Of a stretch of 64,000 nucleotides of DNA, positions 42,236 to 51,476 are shown in pieces. Positions within the stretch are counted from its first letter, which is position 1, and each line of letters starts with the position of its first letter. The position numbers and the translations under genes are program-made. Under the pieces are notes generated by a model. The model did not search any database, was not told the origin of the DNA, and was given only the letters and a program-made list of their open reading frames with translations. This DNA is from Pseudomonas rhodesiae (GTDB lineage Bacteria > Pseudomonadota > Gammaproteobacteria > Pseudomonadales > Pseudomonadaceae), in assembly GCF_007858255.1 (NCBI RefSeq), contig NZ_VFEU01000015.1:1-64000 (forward strand), given 5' to 3'.

Positions 42236-42247
42236 CACAAGGTCCAT

Positions 42248-42275
42248 CGTGGGAGGGCGTAAGCTGCCTCCCACG
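42248..42275. repeat. REP-type hairpin
   Basis: CGTGGGAGGG and CCTCCCACG around a short loop, just after the OsmC gene; it may also stop transcription. Confidence 0.65.
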
Positions 42276-42376
42276 CTGTTCTGCGTTAAATCAGAACTCC
42301 CGTTTCACACCTGTGGTCCTATACCCTATGCAGCCTAGTCGCACACTCGTGCGCAATGCATTCAGGGAGCTTCAAC

Positions 42377-42616
42377 ATGAAACGTTTTGCCTTGGCGATC
42401 ATCTGCGGTGTGTTGGCCACATCGGCCGTGGCCGCTCCAAAAGATTGTGAAGAACTCAGGAAAGAGATCGAAGTGAAGATCCAGGCCAAGGCGATTCCGT
42501 CCTACACCTTGGAGATCATCACCGCCGAAGAAGCCAAGAACCACGACAGCGCCATGATCGTCGGTAGCTGCGAAAACGGCACCAAACGCATCATCTACCA
42601 GAAAAACAACGACTGA
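42377..42616 (+). CDS. DUF1161 periplasmic protein, copy 2
   Basis: A 79-residue exported protein paralogous to the one at 40298. After a signal peptide (about 1-19, ATSAVA) comes DCEELRKEIEVKIQAK and VGSCENGTKRIIY, with the same cysteine pair. ATG 42377 follows CAGGGAG; the upstream in-frame ATG at 42356 adds seven unlikely residues. The two copies share roughly half their residues. Function unknown. Confidence 0.85.
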   Translation: MKRFALAIICGVLATSAVAAPKDCEELRKEIEVKIQAKAIPSYTLEIITAEEAKNHDSAMIVGSCENGTKRIIYQKNND

Positions 42617-43039
42617 TTAGAGGCAGTTCACACTGCGCTCCTCTGCCAGCAACTGACGGGCCGAGTCGTAGAGCCGGATGTTGGGCGTGAAGGCCAGCGA
42701 GCGACCTTCGAGCAGGTAGCGCTGGCCGGCCTGGAAGTGGTCGTACTGCAACGTCATAAAGCAGGTTCGGTACATCATCTGGCTGAGGCCACCCAGGCCG
42801 CCACCCGCCGGCACCTCAAAATCAAAACGCACCATCAGCTCATGGGCGCCGGGCGGCATTTGGAAGTAGCGCCCGTCGTCGAGATTCTTGCCGTCCAGAC
42901 GCTGTGCCATCACCAGCTTCGCCCCCGGAGTGGGCGTGATGAAATCGACCCATGCCTGTTTTGGATCGGCCGACGGCACCGGCGTTGTGGTGCAGGCACT
43001 CAGAAGTAAGGCAGCGGCGGCAAACAGCAATGGGCGCAT
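42617..43039 (-). CDS. Hypothetical lipoprotein
   Basis: A 140-residue protein with a lipoprotein signal peptide (lipobox LLSAC, C16). The mature part is probably beta-rich; FDFEVPAGGGLGGLSQMMYRT is a Gly-rich segment. It should be anchored to a membrane facing the periplasm. I recognise no named family. Its stop abuts the end of the convergent DUF1161 gene. Confidence 0.75.
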   Translation of the reverse strand: MRPLLFAAAALLLSACTTTPVPSADPKQAWVDFITPTPGAKLVMAQRLDGKNLDDGRYFQMPPGAHELMVRFDFEVPAGGGLGGLSQMMYRTCFMTLQYDHFQAGQRYLLEGRSLAFTPNIRLYDSARQLLAEERSVNCL

Positions 43040-43149
43040 GGCACAGTCTCTATGCAGGATGAGGTTTGAGTATAAACACCTCAGGCCGTGGAAAAATTCC
43101 CGGCAGGCACGCTAGTCTGGCGCGCACATTACCCAGGAGCAGTCGGAAT

Positions 43150-44193
43150 ATGGTCAGGCGTTTTGTTGTTGCGGCGTTGACTGTGCTGCTGAGCGGTTGT
43201 TCCAGTGTCACTTACTACAGCCAATTGGCGAGCGGTCAATGGCAGTTATTGCGAGCCCGCGAGCCCGTGGCCCAAGTCATTGCCGACCCGACGCGCCCGC
43301 AAGTGCTGCGCGAACACCTGGCACAAGCGCAGAAGGCACGCACCTTCGCCAGCGACCATCTGCACTTGCCCGACAACCTGAGTTACAGGCTGTACGCGGA
43401 CATCGGTCGTCCCTATGTGGTCTGGAATGTCTTTGCCACGCAGGAGTTTTCTCTGACGCCTCAGACCCATTGCTTTCCCATTGCCGGCTGCGTGGCCTAT
43501 CGCGGTTATTACAACCAGGGCGCCGCACGCGGCGAGGCGGCAGTGTTGAAACTGCAAGGCATGGATGTGGCGATCGGCGGCGTGGAGGCTTATTCCACCC
43601 TGGGGTGGTTCGACGACCCGATCATGAACTCGATGATGAACTGGGGCGATGAGCGGCTGGCCACGTTGATCTTCCATGAGTTGGCTCACCAGCGTTTCTA
43701 TGTAAAAGACGACACGGAGTTCAACGAGTCGTTTGCCAGTTTCGTCGAGCAAGAAGGCACGCGCCAATGGCGTGCAGCGAGGGGGCTGGGGCCGATCAGC
43801 GATACCCAGGCGCGGCAGCGCGAGCAATTTATCCGCTTGATCCTCGACACCCGCCAACGCCTGGAAAAACTTTACGCACAACCCTTGGCCCCGGAGGTGA
43901 TGCGCCAGGCCAAGGCGGCGCAGTTCGAACAACTGCGCCACGACTATCGACAACTGCGCGACACCCAGTGGGCGGGCGACAAACGCTATGACGCCTGGAT
44001 CAATCAGCCGATGAATAACGCCCGGCTGCTGCCGTTTGGGCTGTATGACCAATGGGTGCCGGCATTTGCGGCGTTGTTTGCCCAGCAAGGTGGGGATTGG
44101 CTGAAATTCTACGCCGCAGTGGAAAAGATGGGCGAGATGCCGCCGATGCAGCGCAAGGCTGCGTTAAGGCAGTTGGAGGGTGTGGGCCTGTAG
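43150..44193 (+). CDS. Lipoprotein aminopeptidase-like metalloprotease
   Basis: A 347-residue lipoprotein (lipobox LLSGC, C17) with a zinc site: HELAHQ at 176-181 (H176, E177, H180) and FNESFASFVEQEG (around 191-203), which supplies the third ligand. This matches the putative bacterial aminopeptidase family (Aminopep). ATG 43150 follows CCAGGAGC; the longer frame from 43066 adds a basic stretch ahead of the signal peptide and is unlikely. The natural substrate is unknown. Confidence 0.88.
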   Translation: MVRRFVVAALTVLLSGCSSVTYYSQLASGQWQLLRAREPVAQVIADPTRPQVLREHLAQAQKARTFASDHLHLPDNLSYRLYADIGRPYVVWNVFATQEFSLTPQTHCFPIAGCVAYRGYYNQGAARGEAAVLKLQGMDVAIGGVEAYSTLGWFDDPIMNSMMNWGDERLATLIFHELAHQRFYVKDDTEFNESFASFVEQEGTRQWRAARGLGPISDTQARQREQFIRLILDTRQRLEKLYAQPLAPEVMRQAKAAQFEQLRHDYRQLRDTQWAGDKRYDAWINQPMNNARLLPFGLYDQWVPAFAALFAQQGGDWLKFYAAVEKMGEMPPMQRKAALRQLEGVGL

Positions 44194-44198
44194 AGCCT

Positions 44199-44253
44199 CA
44201 TCGGGGGCAAGCCCCCTCCCACCTTTTTACGCTGCACAGCTTGCCCCCGATGA
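44199..44253. repeat. REP pair between convergent genes
   Basis: CATCGGGGGCAAGCCCCC followed by TCCCAC (44199-44222), then AGCTTGCCCCCGATGA (44238-44253) in inverted order. The two halves can form a larger hairpin. Confidence 0.7.
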
Positions 44254-44259
44254 CGATTT

Positions 44260-44919
44260 TTAAGGCCGCTGCAAAAACGCCCCGTGCATCGCGGCCAATG
44301 TCTCGAAATGCCAGGTCGGCGCTTCGGCATTCAATTCTTCAAAGCTGCCAAATCCATACCCCACCGCCGCCGAATCCAGCCCATTGCTACGGGCGCCGAT
44401 CAGGTCGTGCTTGCGATCGCCAATCATCAGGGTGTTGGCCGGGTCCAGGCCCTCTTCTTTGATCAGGTGGGCAATCAGCTCGACCTTATTTGTGCGGGTA
44501 CCGTCGAGCTCGCTGCCGTAAATCACCTTGAAGTGCTTGGCAAAGTCGAAATGCCGCGCAATCTCCCGGGCAAATTCCCACGGCTTGGAGGTGGCGATGT
44601 ACAGCTGGCGGCCTTGGCTGTTGAGTGCCTCCAGCAACGGCATCACCCCGTCGAACACGCGGTTTTCGTACAGCCCGGTGACCTTGAAGCGCTCGCGATA
44701 GAAATTCACCGCGTCCCAGGCCTTGGCTTCATCGAAGTCATAGAACTGCATAAAGGCTTGTAGCAACGGCGGGCCAATGAAGTGTTCCAGGCGGGTCAGG
44801 TCCGGTTCATCGATGCCCAACTTGGCGAGGGCGTACTGGATCGAGCGGGTGATGCCTTCGCGCGGGTCGGTGAGGGTGCCGTCCAGGTCGAACAGCACGG
44901 TGGAGTAATGCAGGGTCAT
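44260..44919 (-). CDS. HAD-family phosphatase (phosphoglycolate phosphatase-like)
   Basis: A 219-residue HAD subclass IA hydrolase. Motif I is FDLDGTLTD (nucleophile D11, acid D13); IATSKPWEF is motif II; MIGDRKHDLIGA is motif IV. The cap domain is helical. The substrate could be phosphoglycolate or another small phosphate ester. Its ATG overlaps the stop of the gamma-type carbonic anhydrase gene (ATGA), so they are co-translated. Confidence 0.88.
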   Translation of the reverse strand: MTLHYSTVLFDLDGTLTDPREGITRSIQYALAKLGIDEPDLTRLEHFIGPPLLQAFMQFYDFDEAKAWDAVNFYRERFKVTGLYENRVFDGVMPLLEALNSQGRQLYIATSKPWEFAREIARHFDFAKHFKVIYGSELDGTRTNKVELIAHLIKEEGLDPANTLMIGDRKHDLIGARSNGLDSAAVGYGFGSFEELNAEAPTWHFETLAAMHGAFLQRP

Positions 44920-45458
44920 CGGTCGAATCCTTCCGCCAGGTGCAGGTCTTTAAGCTTCACGTAGTTCGCCGCGCTGTAGGTGAAAAAGGCGCGTTCCTTG
45001 TCAGTCAGCGCACGGATTTGTTTCACCGGGCTGCCCACATACAAAAAACCGCTTTCCAGCGTCTTGCCCGGCGGCACCAGGCTGCCGGCGCCGATGATCA
45101 CGTCATCTTCCACCACTGCGCCGTCCATCACGATGCTGCCCATGCCGATCAGGATACGGCTGCCCACCGTACAACCGTGCAGCATGACCTTGTGGGCGAT
45201 GGTCACATCGTCGCCGATCAGCAGCGGGAAACCGTCGGGGTTGAAGGGCCCGGCGTGGGTGATGTGCAGCACGCAGCCATCTTGGATGCTGGTGCGCGCG
45301 CCGATCCGGATGCGATGCATGTCGCCGCGAATCACGGTCAGCGGCCATACGGAGCTGTCGGGGCCGATTTCGACATCGCCGATCACCACCGCCGAAATAT
45401 CGACAAACGCCCCGGTGCCCAGGGTTGGCGTGTGGTTCTGATAGGTGCGAAGGGTCAC
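44916..45458 (-). CDS. Gamma carbonic anhydrase-family hexapeptide-repeat protein
   Basis: A 180-residue left-handed beta-helix protein. Hexapeptide repeats run through most of it (VIGDVEIGPDSSVWP, IGDDVTIAHKVMLHGC, RILIGMGSIVMDGAVV); the histidines in HITHAG, IAHKV and MLHGC fit the zinc site of this family. Carbonic anhydrase activity is not established for most such proteins. The start is GTG 45458 with AGAGAGG upstream. It is divergent from prlC. Confidence 0.88.
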   Translation of the reverse strand: MTLRTYQNHTPTLGTGAFVDISAVVIGDVEIGPDSSVWPLTVIRGDMHRIRIGARTSIQDGCVLHITHAGPFNPDGFPLLIGDDVTIAHKVMLHGCTVGSRILIGMGSIVMDGAVVEDDVIIGAGSLVPPGKTLESGFLYVGSPVKQIRALTDKERAFFTYSAANYVKLKDLHLAEGFDR

Positions 45459-45560
45459 GATAGCCTCTCTCTCTTTTGCTGATAGCTGCGGTGGGCATTG
45501 ATTGTAATTAAGATGGCCCCATCTTTGTTCTTACATGTTTCTCCAGCCAAGGTACCCACC

Positions 45561-47612
45561 GTGAGCGCGAACAACCCTCTTTTGCAGCCCTACGACCTGC
45601 CGCCGTTCTCGGCGATCCGTGCCGAGCACGTTCAGCCGGCCATTGAACAGATCCTCGCCGACAACCGCGTTGCCATCGAAGGCATCCTGCAAAGCCAGGG
45701 GAAAAATCCGACATGGACCGGCCTGGTCCTGGCCATGGATGAACTCAATGATCGCCTGGGCGCGGCCTGGAGCCCGGTGAGCCACCTCAACGCCGTGTGT
45801 AACAGCGCCGAATTGCGTGAAGCCTACGAGGCGTGCCTGCCGGCACTGAGTGCTTATTCCACCGAAATGGGCCAGAACCGCGAGTTGTTCCAGGCCTTCG
45901 AAGCCTTGGCCAATAGCCCGGAAGCCGCTGGCTTCGACGTGGCGCAAAAAACTATCCTGGAACACTCCCTGCGCGACTTCCGCCTGTCGGGTATCGATTT
46001 GCCGCCCGAGCAGCAAAAACGTTATGCCGAAGTGCAAAGCAAACTCTCCGAGCTGGGCAGCAAGTTTTCCAACCAACTGCTCGACGCCACGCAGGCTTGG
46101 ACCAAGCACGTCACCGATGAAGCCACCCTCGCCGGCCTGACTGACTCGGCCAAGGCGCAGATGGCCGCCGCCGCCCAGGCCAAGGGCCTCGAAGGTTGGC
46201 TGATCACCCTGGAGTTCCCTAGCTACTACGCGGTGATGACCTACGCCCAGGACCGCGCCCTGCGTGAGGAAATCTACGCAGCCTACTGCACCCGTGCGTC
46301 GGACCAAGGCCCGAATGCCGGTCAGAACGATAACGGCCCGGTGATGGAACAGATTCTCGACCTGCGTCAGGAACTGGCCAGCCTGCTGGGCTACGCCTCG
46401 TTCTCCGAACTGAGCCTGGCCACCAAAATGGCCGAGTCCAGCGACCAAGTGCTGAGCTTCCTACGTGACCTGGCCAAGCGCAGTAAGCCGTTTGCCGCTC
46501 AGGACCTGGAGCAGCTCAGGGCCTACGCCGCCGAACAGGGCTGTGCCGATTTGCAAAGCTGGGACAGCGGTTACTACGGCGAAAAACTGCGCGAGCAGCG
46601 CTACAGCGTGTCCCAGGAAGCCCTGCGCGCCTACTTCCCGATCGACAAAGTGCTGAGCGGCCTGTTCGCCATCGTGCAGCGCCTGTATGGCATTGAGATC
46701 GCCGAGCAAAAGGGTTTCGACACCTGGCACCCGGACGTTCGCCTGTTCGAAATCAAGGAAAACGGCCAGCACGTCGGACGCTTCTTTTTCGACCTGTACG
46801 CCCGCGCCAATAAGCGCGGCGGTGCCTGGATGGACGGCGCGCGCGACCGTCGTCGCACCATCGATGGCGTGCTGCAAAGCCCGGTGGCCAACCTGGTGTG
46901 CAACTTCACCCCGGCCGACAGCGGCAAGCCTGCTCTGCTGACCCACGATGAAGTCACCACGTTGTTCCACGAATTCGGTCACGGCCTGCACCACCTGCTG
47001 ACCCGTGTCGACCACGCTGGTGTCTCCGGGATCAACGGTGTGGCATGGGATGCGGTGGAGTTGCCGAGCCAGTTCATGGAGAACTGGTGCTGGGAGCCGG
47101 AAGGTCTGGCGCTGATCTCCGGCCACTATGAAACCGGCGAGCCGCTGCCCCAGGACCTGCTGGAAAAAATGCTCGCGGCGAAGAACTTCCAATCCGGCCT
47201 GATGATGGTGCGCCAGCTGGAGTTCTCGCTGTTCGACTTCGAACTGCATGCTACTCATGGCGATGGTCGTAGCGTGGCGCAGGTGCTTGAAGGCGTACGC
47301 GACGAGGTTTCGGTCATGCGTCCGCCGGCCTACAACCGGTTCCCCAACAGCTTTGCGCACATCTTCGCCGGTGGTTACGCGGCAGGGTACTACAGCTACA
47401 AATGGGCCGAAGTGCTGTCGGCGGATGCCTTCTCAAAGTTCGAAGAAGAGGGCGTGCTCAATGCTGAAACCGGCCGTGCGTTCCGTGATGCGATCCTGGC
47501 GCGTGGCGGTTCCCAGGCACCGATGGTGCTGTTCGTCGATTTCCGCGGCCGCGAGCCTTCCATTGACGCTCTCTTGCGTCACAGCGGCTTGAGCGAGGAC
47601 GCAGCAGCATGA
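45561..47612 (+). CDS. prlC: Oligopeptidase A
   Basis: A 683-residue cytoplasmic zinc oligopeptidase of family M3 that degrades peptides, including cleaved signal peptides. The catalytic motif HEFGH lies at 470-474, followed by the conserved GVAWDAVELPSQFMENW. I chose GTG 45561 (reading SANNPLLQPYDLPPF), which gives the expected N-terminus and length; the upstream ATG at 45498 adds 21 unlikely residues. Its stop overlaps yheV by 4 nt. Confidence 0.95.
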   Translation: MSANNPLLQPYDLPPFSAIRAEHVQPAIEQILADNRVAIEGILQSQGKNPTWTGLVLAMDELNDRLGAAWSPVSHLNAVCNSAELREAYEACLPALSAYSTEMGQNRELFQAFEALANSPEAAGFDVAQKTILEHSLRDFRLSGIDLPPEQQKRYAEVQSKLSELGSKFSNQLLDATQAWTKHVTDEATLAGLTDSAKAQMAAAAQAKGLEGWLITLEFPSYYAVMTYAQDRALREEIYAAYCTRASDQGPNAGQNDNGPVMEQILDLRQELASLLGYASFSELSLATKMAESSDQVLSFLRDLAKRSKPFAAQDLEQLRAYAAEQGCADLQSWDSGYYGEKLREQRYSVSQEALRAYFPIDKVLSGLFAIVQRLYGIEIAEQKGFDTWHPDVRLFEIKENGQHVGRFFFDLYARANKRGGAWMDGARDRRRTIDGVLQSPVANLVCNFTPADSGKPALLTHDEVTTLFHEFGHGLHHLLTRVDHAGVSGINGVAWDAVELPSQFMENWCWEPEGLALISGHYETGEPLPQDLLEKMLAAKNFQSGLMMVRQLEFSLFDFELHATHGDGRSVAQVLEGVRDEVSVMRPPAYNRFPNSFAHIFAGGYAAGYYSYKWAEVLSADAFSKFEEEGVLNAETGRAFRDAILARGGSQAPMVLFVDFRGREPSIDALLRHSGLSEDAAA

Positions 47613-47881
47613 GCCAAGGACCTGTAATCACCAAAAAGCAATTTATCGCCGGGGCTGTGTGCCCGGCGTGCAGCGAGCCGGACAAGCTGAAAATGTGGAC
47701 GGAGGACAACGTGCCCCATCGCGAATGCGTGGCCTGCGGCTATACCGACACGCTCAATGACCAAGGCTTGTCGGTGCCCAAGGAACTGGGTACGCGGGTC
47801 AATACCTCGGCGCTGAAAGTGCCGGATCCGAAGGTGCAGGCGGTGCAGTTCTTTCCGAACCCAAAGCTGAAAAAAGACTGA
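47609..47881 (+). CDS. YheV-family zinc-ribbon protein
   Basis: A 90-residue protein with a CPAC...CVAC zinc ribbon (C18, C21, C40, C43). It is co-translated with prlC (ATGA overlap), the usual arrangement in gammaproteobacteria. Molecular function unknown. Confidence 0.9.
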   Translation: MSQGPVITKKQFIAGAVCPACSEPDKLKMWTEDNVPHRECVACGYTDTLNDQGLSVPKELGTRVNTSALKVPDPKVQAVQFFPNPKLKKD

Positions 47882-47898
47882 AGAAACCTCCCTCAATC

Positions 47899-47921
47899 CT
47901 GTAGGAGCGGGGGGGCTCGCA
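47899..47921. repeat. Single REP-like half-element
   Basis: TGTAGGAGCGGGGGGGCTCGC resembles a second Pseudomonas REP class (TGTAGGAGCGAGC type), here degenerate, between convergent genes. Confidence 0.45.
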
Positions 47922-47942
47922 AAGAGCCTCAAGACAATGCGG

Positions 47943-48641
47943 TCATTCACGTGGCTGCATTGTCTTGATCTCGTCCGCCCCTACTGCATCTGCTCCCTGA
48001 TTGTTTGAGGTGGAGATCCAATCCTTCATCGAACACAGTGCAAACGCGCTGGTGCTGCAATCTCCGTTTGCCAAGGCTGTGCGCAATTTGTCGACATCGG
48101 CCCGCATCATGTAGCGAACGCCATCTTTGAACCCATTACTGGTGCCAAATCCACCCAGGGTCATTTCGTTCAGCGCGTCTTCTTTGCTCCACCCTTGAAT
48201 CACCACCCGGTACATCGCCGCCATCAAGCCCGTACGGTCCGAACCATGCTTGCAGTGCATCAGCACCGGGCCGCTGTTCTCTGCTTGCTGAATGGCGCGT
48301 AGCGCCGCCAGTACGTCTGAATCATCAACGTGATTGGTGCGATAAGTCAGTTGCACTTGTTTGATATCGACTGTTTTAAGCCAACTGGCGTCGGATTCCG
48401 GTAGGAAATTGATCACCGTGCCGATCTTCAGCTTTTCCAACAATGGCAGCGCGCCGCTATCCGGTAAGCCACTGCGGTACAACGTGGGGGTCATCTGGTG
48501 CAAGTTGTAGTGGGTATCAATCGGTTGGGCCCATTCGGGTGAGCGCACGGAAGTGATGATCTCATCGGCCTGCACGGGGGTAGGGGCGGACAGGCTGACG
48601 AGCGTGAGGCAGAGAGCCGCAAATAAGGCGTGTTTCAACAT
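47943..48641 (-). CDS. tpbA: TpbA-like periplasmic tyrosine phosphatase
   Basis: A 232-residue dual-specificity-type phosphatase. A signal peptide (1-25, ending PVQA) exports it to the periplasm. The P-loop HCKHGSDRTG (C130, R136) and the general-acid loop HVDDSDV are intact. Sequence order and wording (SPEWAQPIDTHYNLHQM, PTLYRSGLP, VLMHCKHG) closely follow P. aeruginosa TpbA, which controls biofilm formation by acting on a diguanylate cyclase. No such cyclase gene is beside it. ATG 48641 is chosen for the signal peptide; no strong ribosome-binding site is visible. Confidence 0.85.
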   Translation of the reverse strand: MLKHALFAALCLTLVSLSAPTPVQADEIITSVRSPEWAQPIDTHYNLHQMTPTLYRSGLPDSGALPLLEKLKIGTVINFLPESDASWLKTVDIKQVQLTYRTNHVDDSDVLAALRAIQQAENSGPVLMHCKHGSDRTGLMAAMYRVVIQGWSKEDALNEMTLGGFGTSNGFKDGVRYMMRADVDKLRTALANGDCSTSAFALCSMKDWISTSNNQGADAVGADEIKTMQPRE

Positions 48642-48924
48642 GGTCGACGTAACCGGAAGGAGCTGGCGAATGGCTCTCAGATTGGGTGACGTCGGGTCAA
48701 TGCCGTGTGAGTCGGTCGTCAAAGAAGCGTGATTTGGCGGGCTTTGTGGCCGGCGATTTTCAGCTGAATCGATTTTCCTCGATGCTTAGCCTGCTATCAT
48801 TCGTAACTATTCATGTCAGCTGTGTTCTATCTCTCTGAAACAGTTGGATCCAATTGCCCTGTAGACGCTCAAGCCGCTCGCCAGAAGCGGCTGTTCAATC
48901 CGTGACCACATGATGAGGTGCTCC

Positions 48925-49677
48925 ATGTCTGATCAAGATCAAGACAACCCCCGGCGTGACTTTTTACGCAAATCCTTGACCTTGATCCCGGTGGTCACGG
49001 TTGCCAGTACCGGCCTGGGTGGTTCGATGCTGATGGCCACGCCTGAGCCGGCACAGGCCAGCGCGGCCAAGCCAGCGGTTAGCGAAAAAGCCTACGAACC
49101 CAGCTACTTCACGGCTGAGGAATGGGCGTTCATCCAGGCTGCCGTCGCGCGCTTGATCCCTGCCGATGCCCAAGGTCCCGGCGCCCTTGAAGCGGGTGCG
49201 CCGGAGTACATCGACCGTCAGATGAACACGCCCTATGCCAGTGGGGCGTTGTGGTACATGCAGGGGCCATTCAACGCCGATGCCGCCCCAGAGATGGGCT
49301 GGCAGAGCAAGTTGGTGCCCAAAGAGATTTATCGCCTGGGCATTGCCGCGACCGATACCTGGTCGAAGGCATTCAATGGCAAAGCCTTTGCCGCTCAAGA
49401 CAGCGCTACCCAGGACGATATGCTGCGTCGCCTTGAAGCTGGCGGCGGCGAGGTGTCCGCCCATTTCGAGGCGGTGCCGGCGAAGATGTTCTTCAACCTG
49501 TTACTGCAGAACACCAAAGAAGGTTTTTTCTGCGACCCGATTCACGGGGGCAATAAAGGCATGGTCGGCTGGACCCTGATCGGTTTCCCCGGCGCGCGCG
49601 CCGACTTTATGGATTGGGTGGAACGCAACGAGCAATACCCCTTCCCGGCAGTTTCCATCCGCGGCGAGAGGGCATAA
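48925..49677 (+). CDS. Gluconate 2-dehydrogenase, small (gamma) subunit
   Basis: A 250-residue exported subunit of the membrane-bound gluconate 2-dehydrogenase. A Tat signal (RRDFLRKS, twin Arg at 10-11) ends after about residue 46 (QASA). The mature part (EEWAFIQAAVARLIPADAQG, EGFFCDPIHGGNKGMVGWTL) matches the subunit 3 family. It is needed for export and stability of the FAD subunit, which has no signal of its own. ATG 48925 follows GATGAGGTG. First gene of a three-gene operon. Confidence 0.94.
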   Translation: MSDQDQDNPRRDFLRKSLTLIPVVTVASTGLGGSMLMATPEPAQASAAKPAVSEKAYEPSYFTAEEWAFIQAAVARLIPADAQGPGALEAGAPEYIDRQMNTPYASGALWYMQGPFNADAAPEMGWQSKLVPKEIYRLGIAATDTWSKAFNGKAFAAQDSATQDDMLRRLEAGGGEVSAHFEAVPAKMFFNLLLQNTKEGFFCDPIHGGNKGMVGWTLIGFPGARADFMDWVERNEQYPFPAVSIRGERA

Positions 49678-49679
49678 GC

Positions 49680-51464
49680 GTGGCGACCATCATGAAGAAA
49701 GTCGATGCAGTGATCGTAGGTTTTGGCTGGACCGGTGCGATCATGGCCAAGGAGCTGACGGAAGCGGGCCTGAACGTGGTTGCGCTGGAGCGCGGCCCGA
49801 TGCAGGACACCTACCCCGACGGCAACTATCCCCAGGTCATCGACGAACTGACCTACAGCGTGCGTAAAAAACTCTTCCAGGACATTTCCAAAGAGACCGT
49901 AACCATTCGCCATAGTGTGAATGACGTGGCCTTGCCCAATCGGCAGCTCGGTGCATTCTTGCCCGGTAATGGCGTGGGCGGTGCGGGCTTGCACTGGTCG
50001 GGCGTGCATTTTCGCGTCGACCCTATTGAGCTGCGCATGCGCAGCCACTACGAAGAGCGCTACGGCAAGCACTTCATACCCAAGGACATGACCATCCAGG
50101 ACTTCGGCGTCAGCTATGAAGAGCTTGAGCCGTTCTTCGACTATGCGGAAAAAGTCTTCGGCACCTCCGGCCAGGCCTGGACCGTCAAAGGTCAATTGGT
50201 GGGCGAAGGGCGCGGCGGCAACCCTTATGCGCCGGACCGCTCAAACCCGTTCCCCCTGCAAGCGCAGAAAAATACCGTCTCTGCACAGCTGTTTCAGAAA
50301 GCCGCCACAGAGGTAGGTTACAAGCCCTACAACCTGCCGTCGGCCAACACTTCGGGGCCTTATACCAACCCCTACGGTGCGCAAATGGGGCCGTGCAACT
50401 TCTGCGGTTTCTGCAGTGGCTACGTGTGCTACATGTACTCCAAGGCGTCGCCTAACGTGAACATCCTGCCGGCCCTGCGTCAGGTGCCGAATTTCGAACT
50501 GCGGCCCAATTCCCACGTACTCAAGGTCAATCTCGACAGTACCAAGAGCAAGGCCACCGGCGTGACCTACATCGACGGCCAGGGTCGCGAGTGCGAGCAG
50601 CCGGCGGACTTGGTGATTCTTGGCGCGTTCCAGTTCCACAACGTGCGTTTGATGCTGTTGTCGGGTATCGGCAAGCCTTACGACCCGATCAGCGGCGAAG
50701 GCGTGGTGGGCAAGAACTTCGCTTACCAGAACATGGCCACCATCAAAGCGTTCTTTGACAAGGACACCCACACCAACAATTTCATCGGTGCCGGCGGCAA
50801 CGGCGTGGCCATCGATGACTTCAACGCCGACAACTTCGACCACGGCCCCCACGGCTTTGTGGGCGGTTCGCCAATGTGGGTCAACCAGGCCGGCAGCCGA
50901 CCAATTGCAGGTACGTCCAACCCGCCGGGCACCCCAGCCTGGGGCAGTGCGTGGAAGCGCGCCACCGCCGATTACTACACCCATCAGGTGTCAATGGATG
51001 CCCACGGCGCTCATCAATCCTACCGGGGCAACTACCTGGATCTAGACCCGGTATACCGCGATGCCTACGGCCTGCCACTGCTGCGGATGACATTCGACTG
51101 GCAGGAAAACGACATCAAAATGAACCGCTTCATGGTCGAGAAAATGGGCAAGGTGGCGCAGGCCATGAACCCCAAGGCGATCGCTTTGCTGGGCAAGAAG
51201 GTCGGTGAGCACTTCAATACCGCGTCCTACCAGACCACCCACCTCAACGGTGGCGCGATCATGGGCACCGATCCGAAAACCAGCGCGGTCAACCGCTACC
51301 TGCAGTCCTGGGATGTGCACAATGTGTTTGTCCCAGGCGCATCCGCTTTCCCACAAGGCTTGGGTTACAACCCTACCGGCCTGGTGGCGGCGCTGACCTA
51401 CTGGTCGGCCCGAGCGATCCGCGAGCAGTACCTGAAAAACCCCGGCCCACTGGTTCAGGCATAA
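49680..51464 (+). CDS. Gluconate 2-dehydrogenase, FAD (alpha) subunit
   Basis: A 594-residue GMC-type flavoprotein that oxidises D-gluconate to 2-keto-D-gluconate on the periplasmic side. The FAD-binding motif VDAVIVGFGWTGAIMAKEL is at the N-terminus; PCNFCGFCSGYVCYMYSK is a Cys-rich segment that may hold an Fe-S cluster, and the C-terminal THLNGGAIMGTDP and NPTGLVAALTYW are typical. I chose GTG 49680, with GAGAGGG upstream, 2 nt after the gamma-subunit stop; ATG 49692 is an alternative. It is probably carried out by the Tat signal of the gamma subunit. Confidence 0.94.
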   Translation: MATIMKKVDAVIVGFGWTGAIMAKELTEAGLNVVALERGPMQDTYPDGNYPQVIDELTYSVRKKLFQDISKETVTIRHSVNDVALPNRQLGAFLPGNGVGGAGLHWSGVHFRVDPIELRMRSHYEERYGKHFIPKDMTIQDFGVSYEELEPFFDYAEKVFGTSGQAWTVKGQLVGEGRGGNPYAPDRSNPFPLQAQKNTVSAQLFQKAATEVGYKPYNLPSANTSGPYTNPYGAQMGPCNFCGFCSGYVCYMYSKASPNVNILPALRQVPNFELRPNSHVLKVNLDSTKSKATGVTYIDGQGRECEQPADLVILGAFQFHNVRLMLLSGIGKPYDPISGEGVVGKNFAYQNMATIKAFFDKDTHTNNFIGAGGNGVAIDDFNADNFDHGPHGFVGGSPMWVNQAGSRPIAGTSNPPGTPAWGSAWKRATADYYTHQVSMDAHGAHQSYRGNYLDLDPVYRDAYGLPLLRMTFDWQENDIKMNRFMVEKMGKVAQAMNPKAIALLGKKVGEHFNTASYQTTHLNGGAIMGTDPKTSAVNRYLQSWDVHNVFVPGASAFPQGLGYNPTGLVAALTYWSARAIREQYLKNPGPLVQA

Positions 51465-51476
51465 GGAGCGATGACC

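Noticed and set aside
45531..47360. Two long minus-strand open frames
   Set aside because: Both are antisense to prlC and lack start signals.
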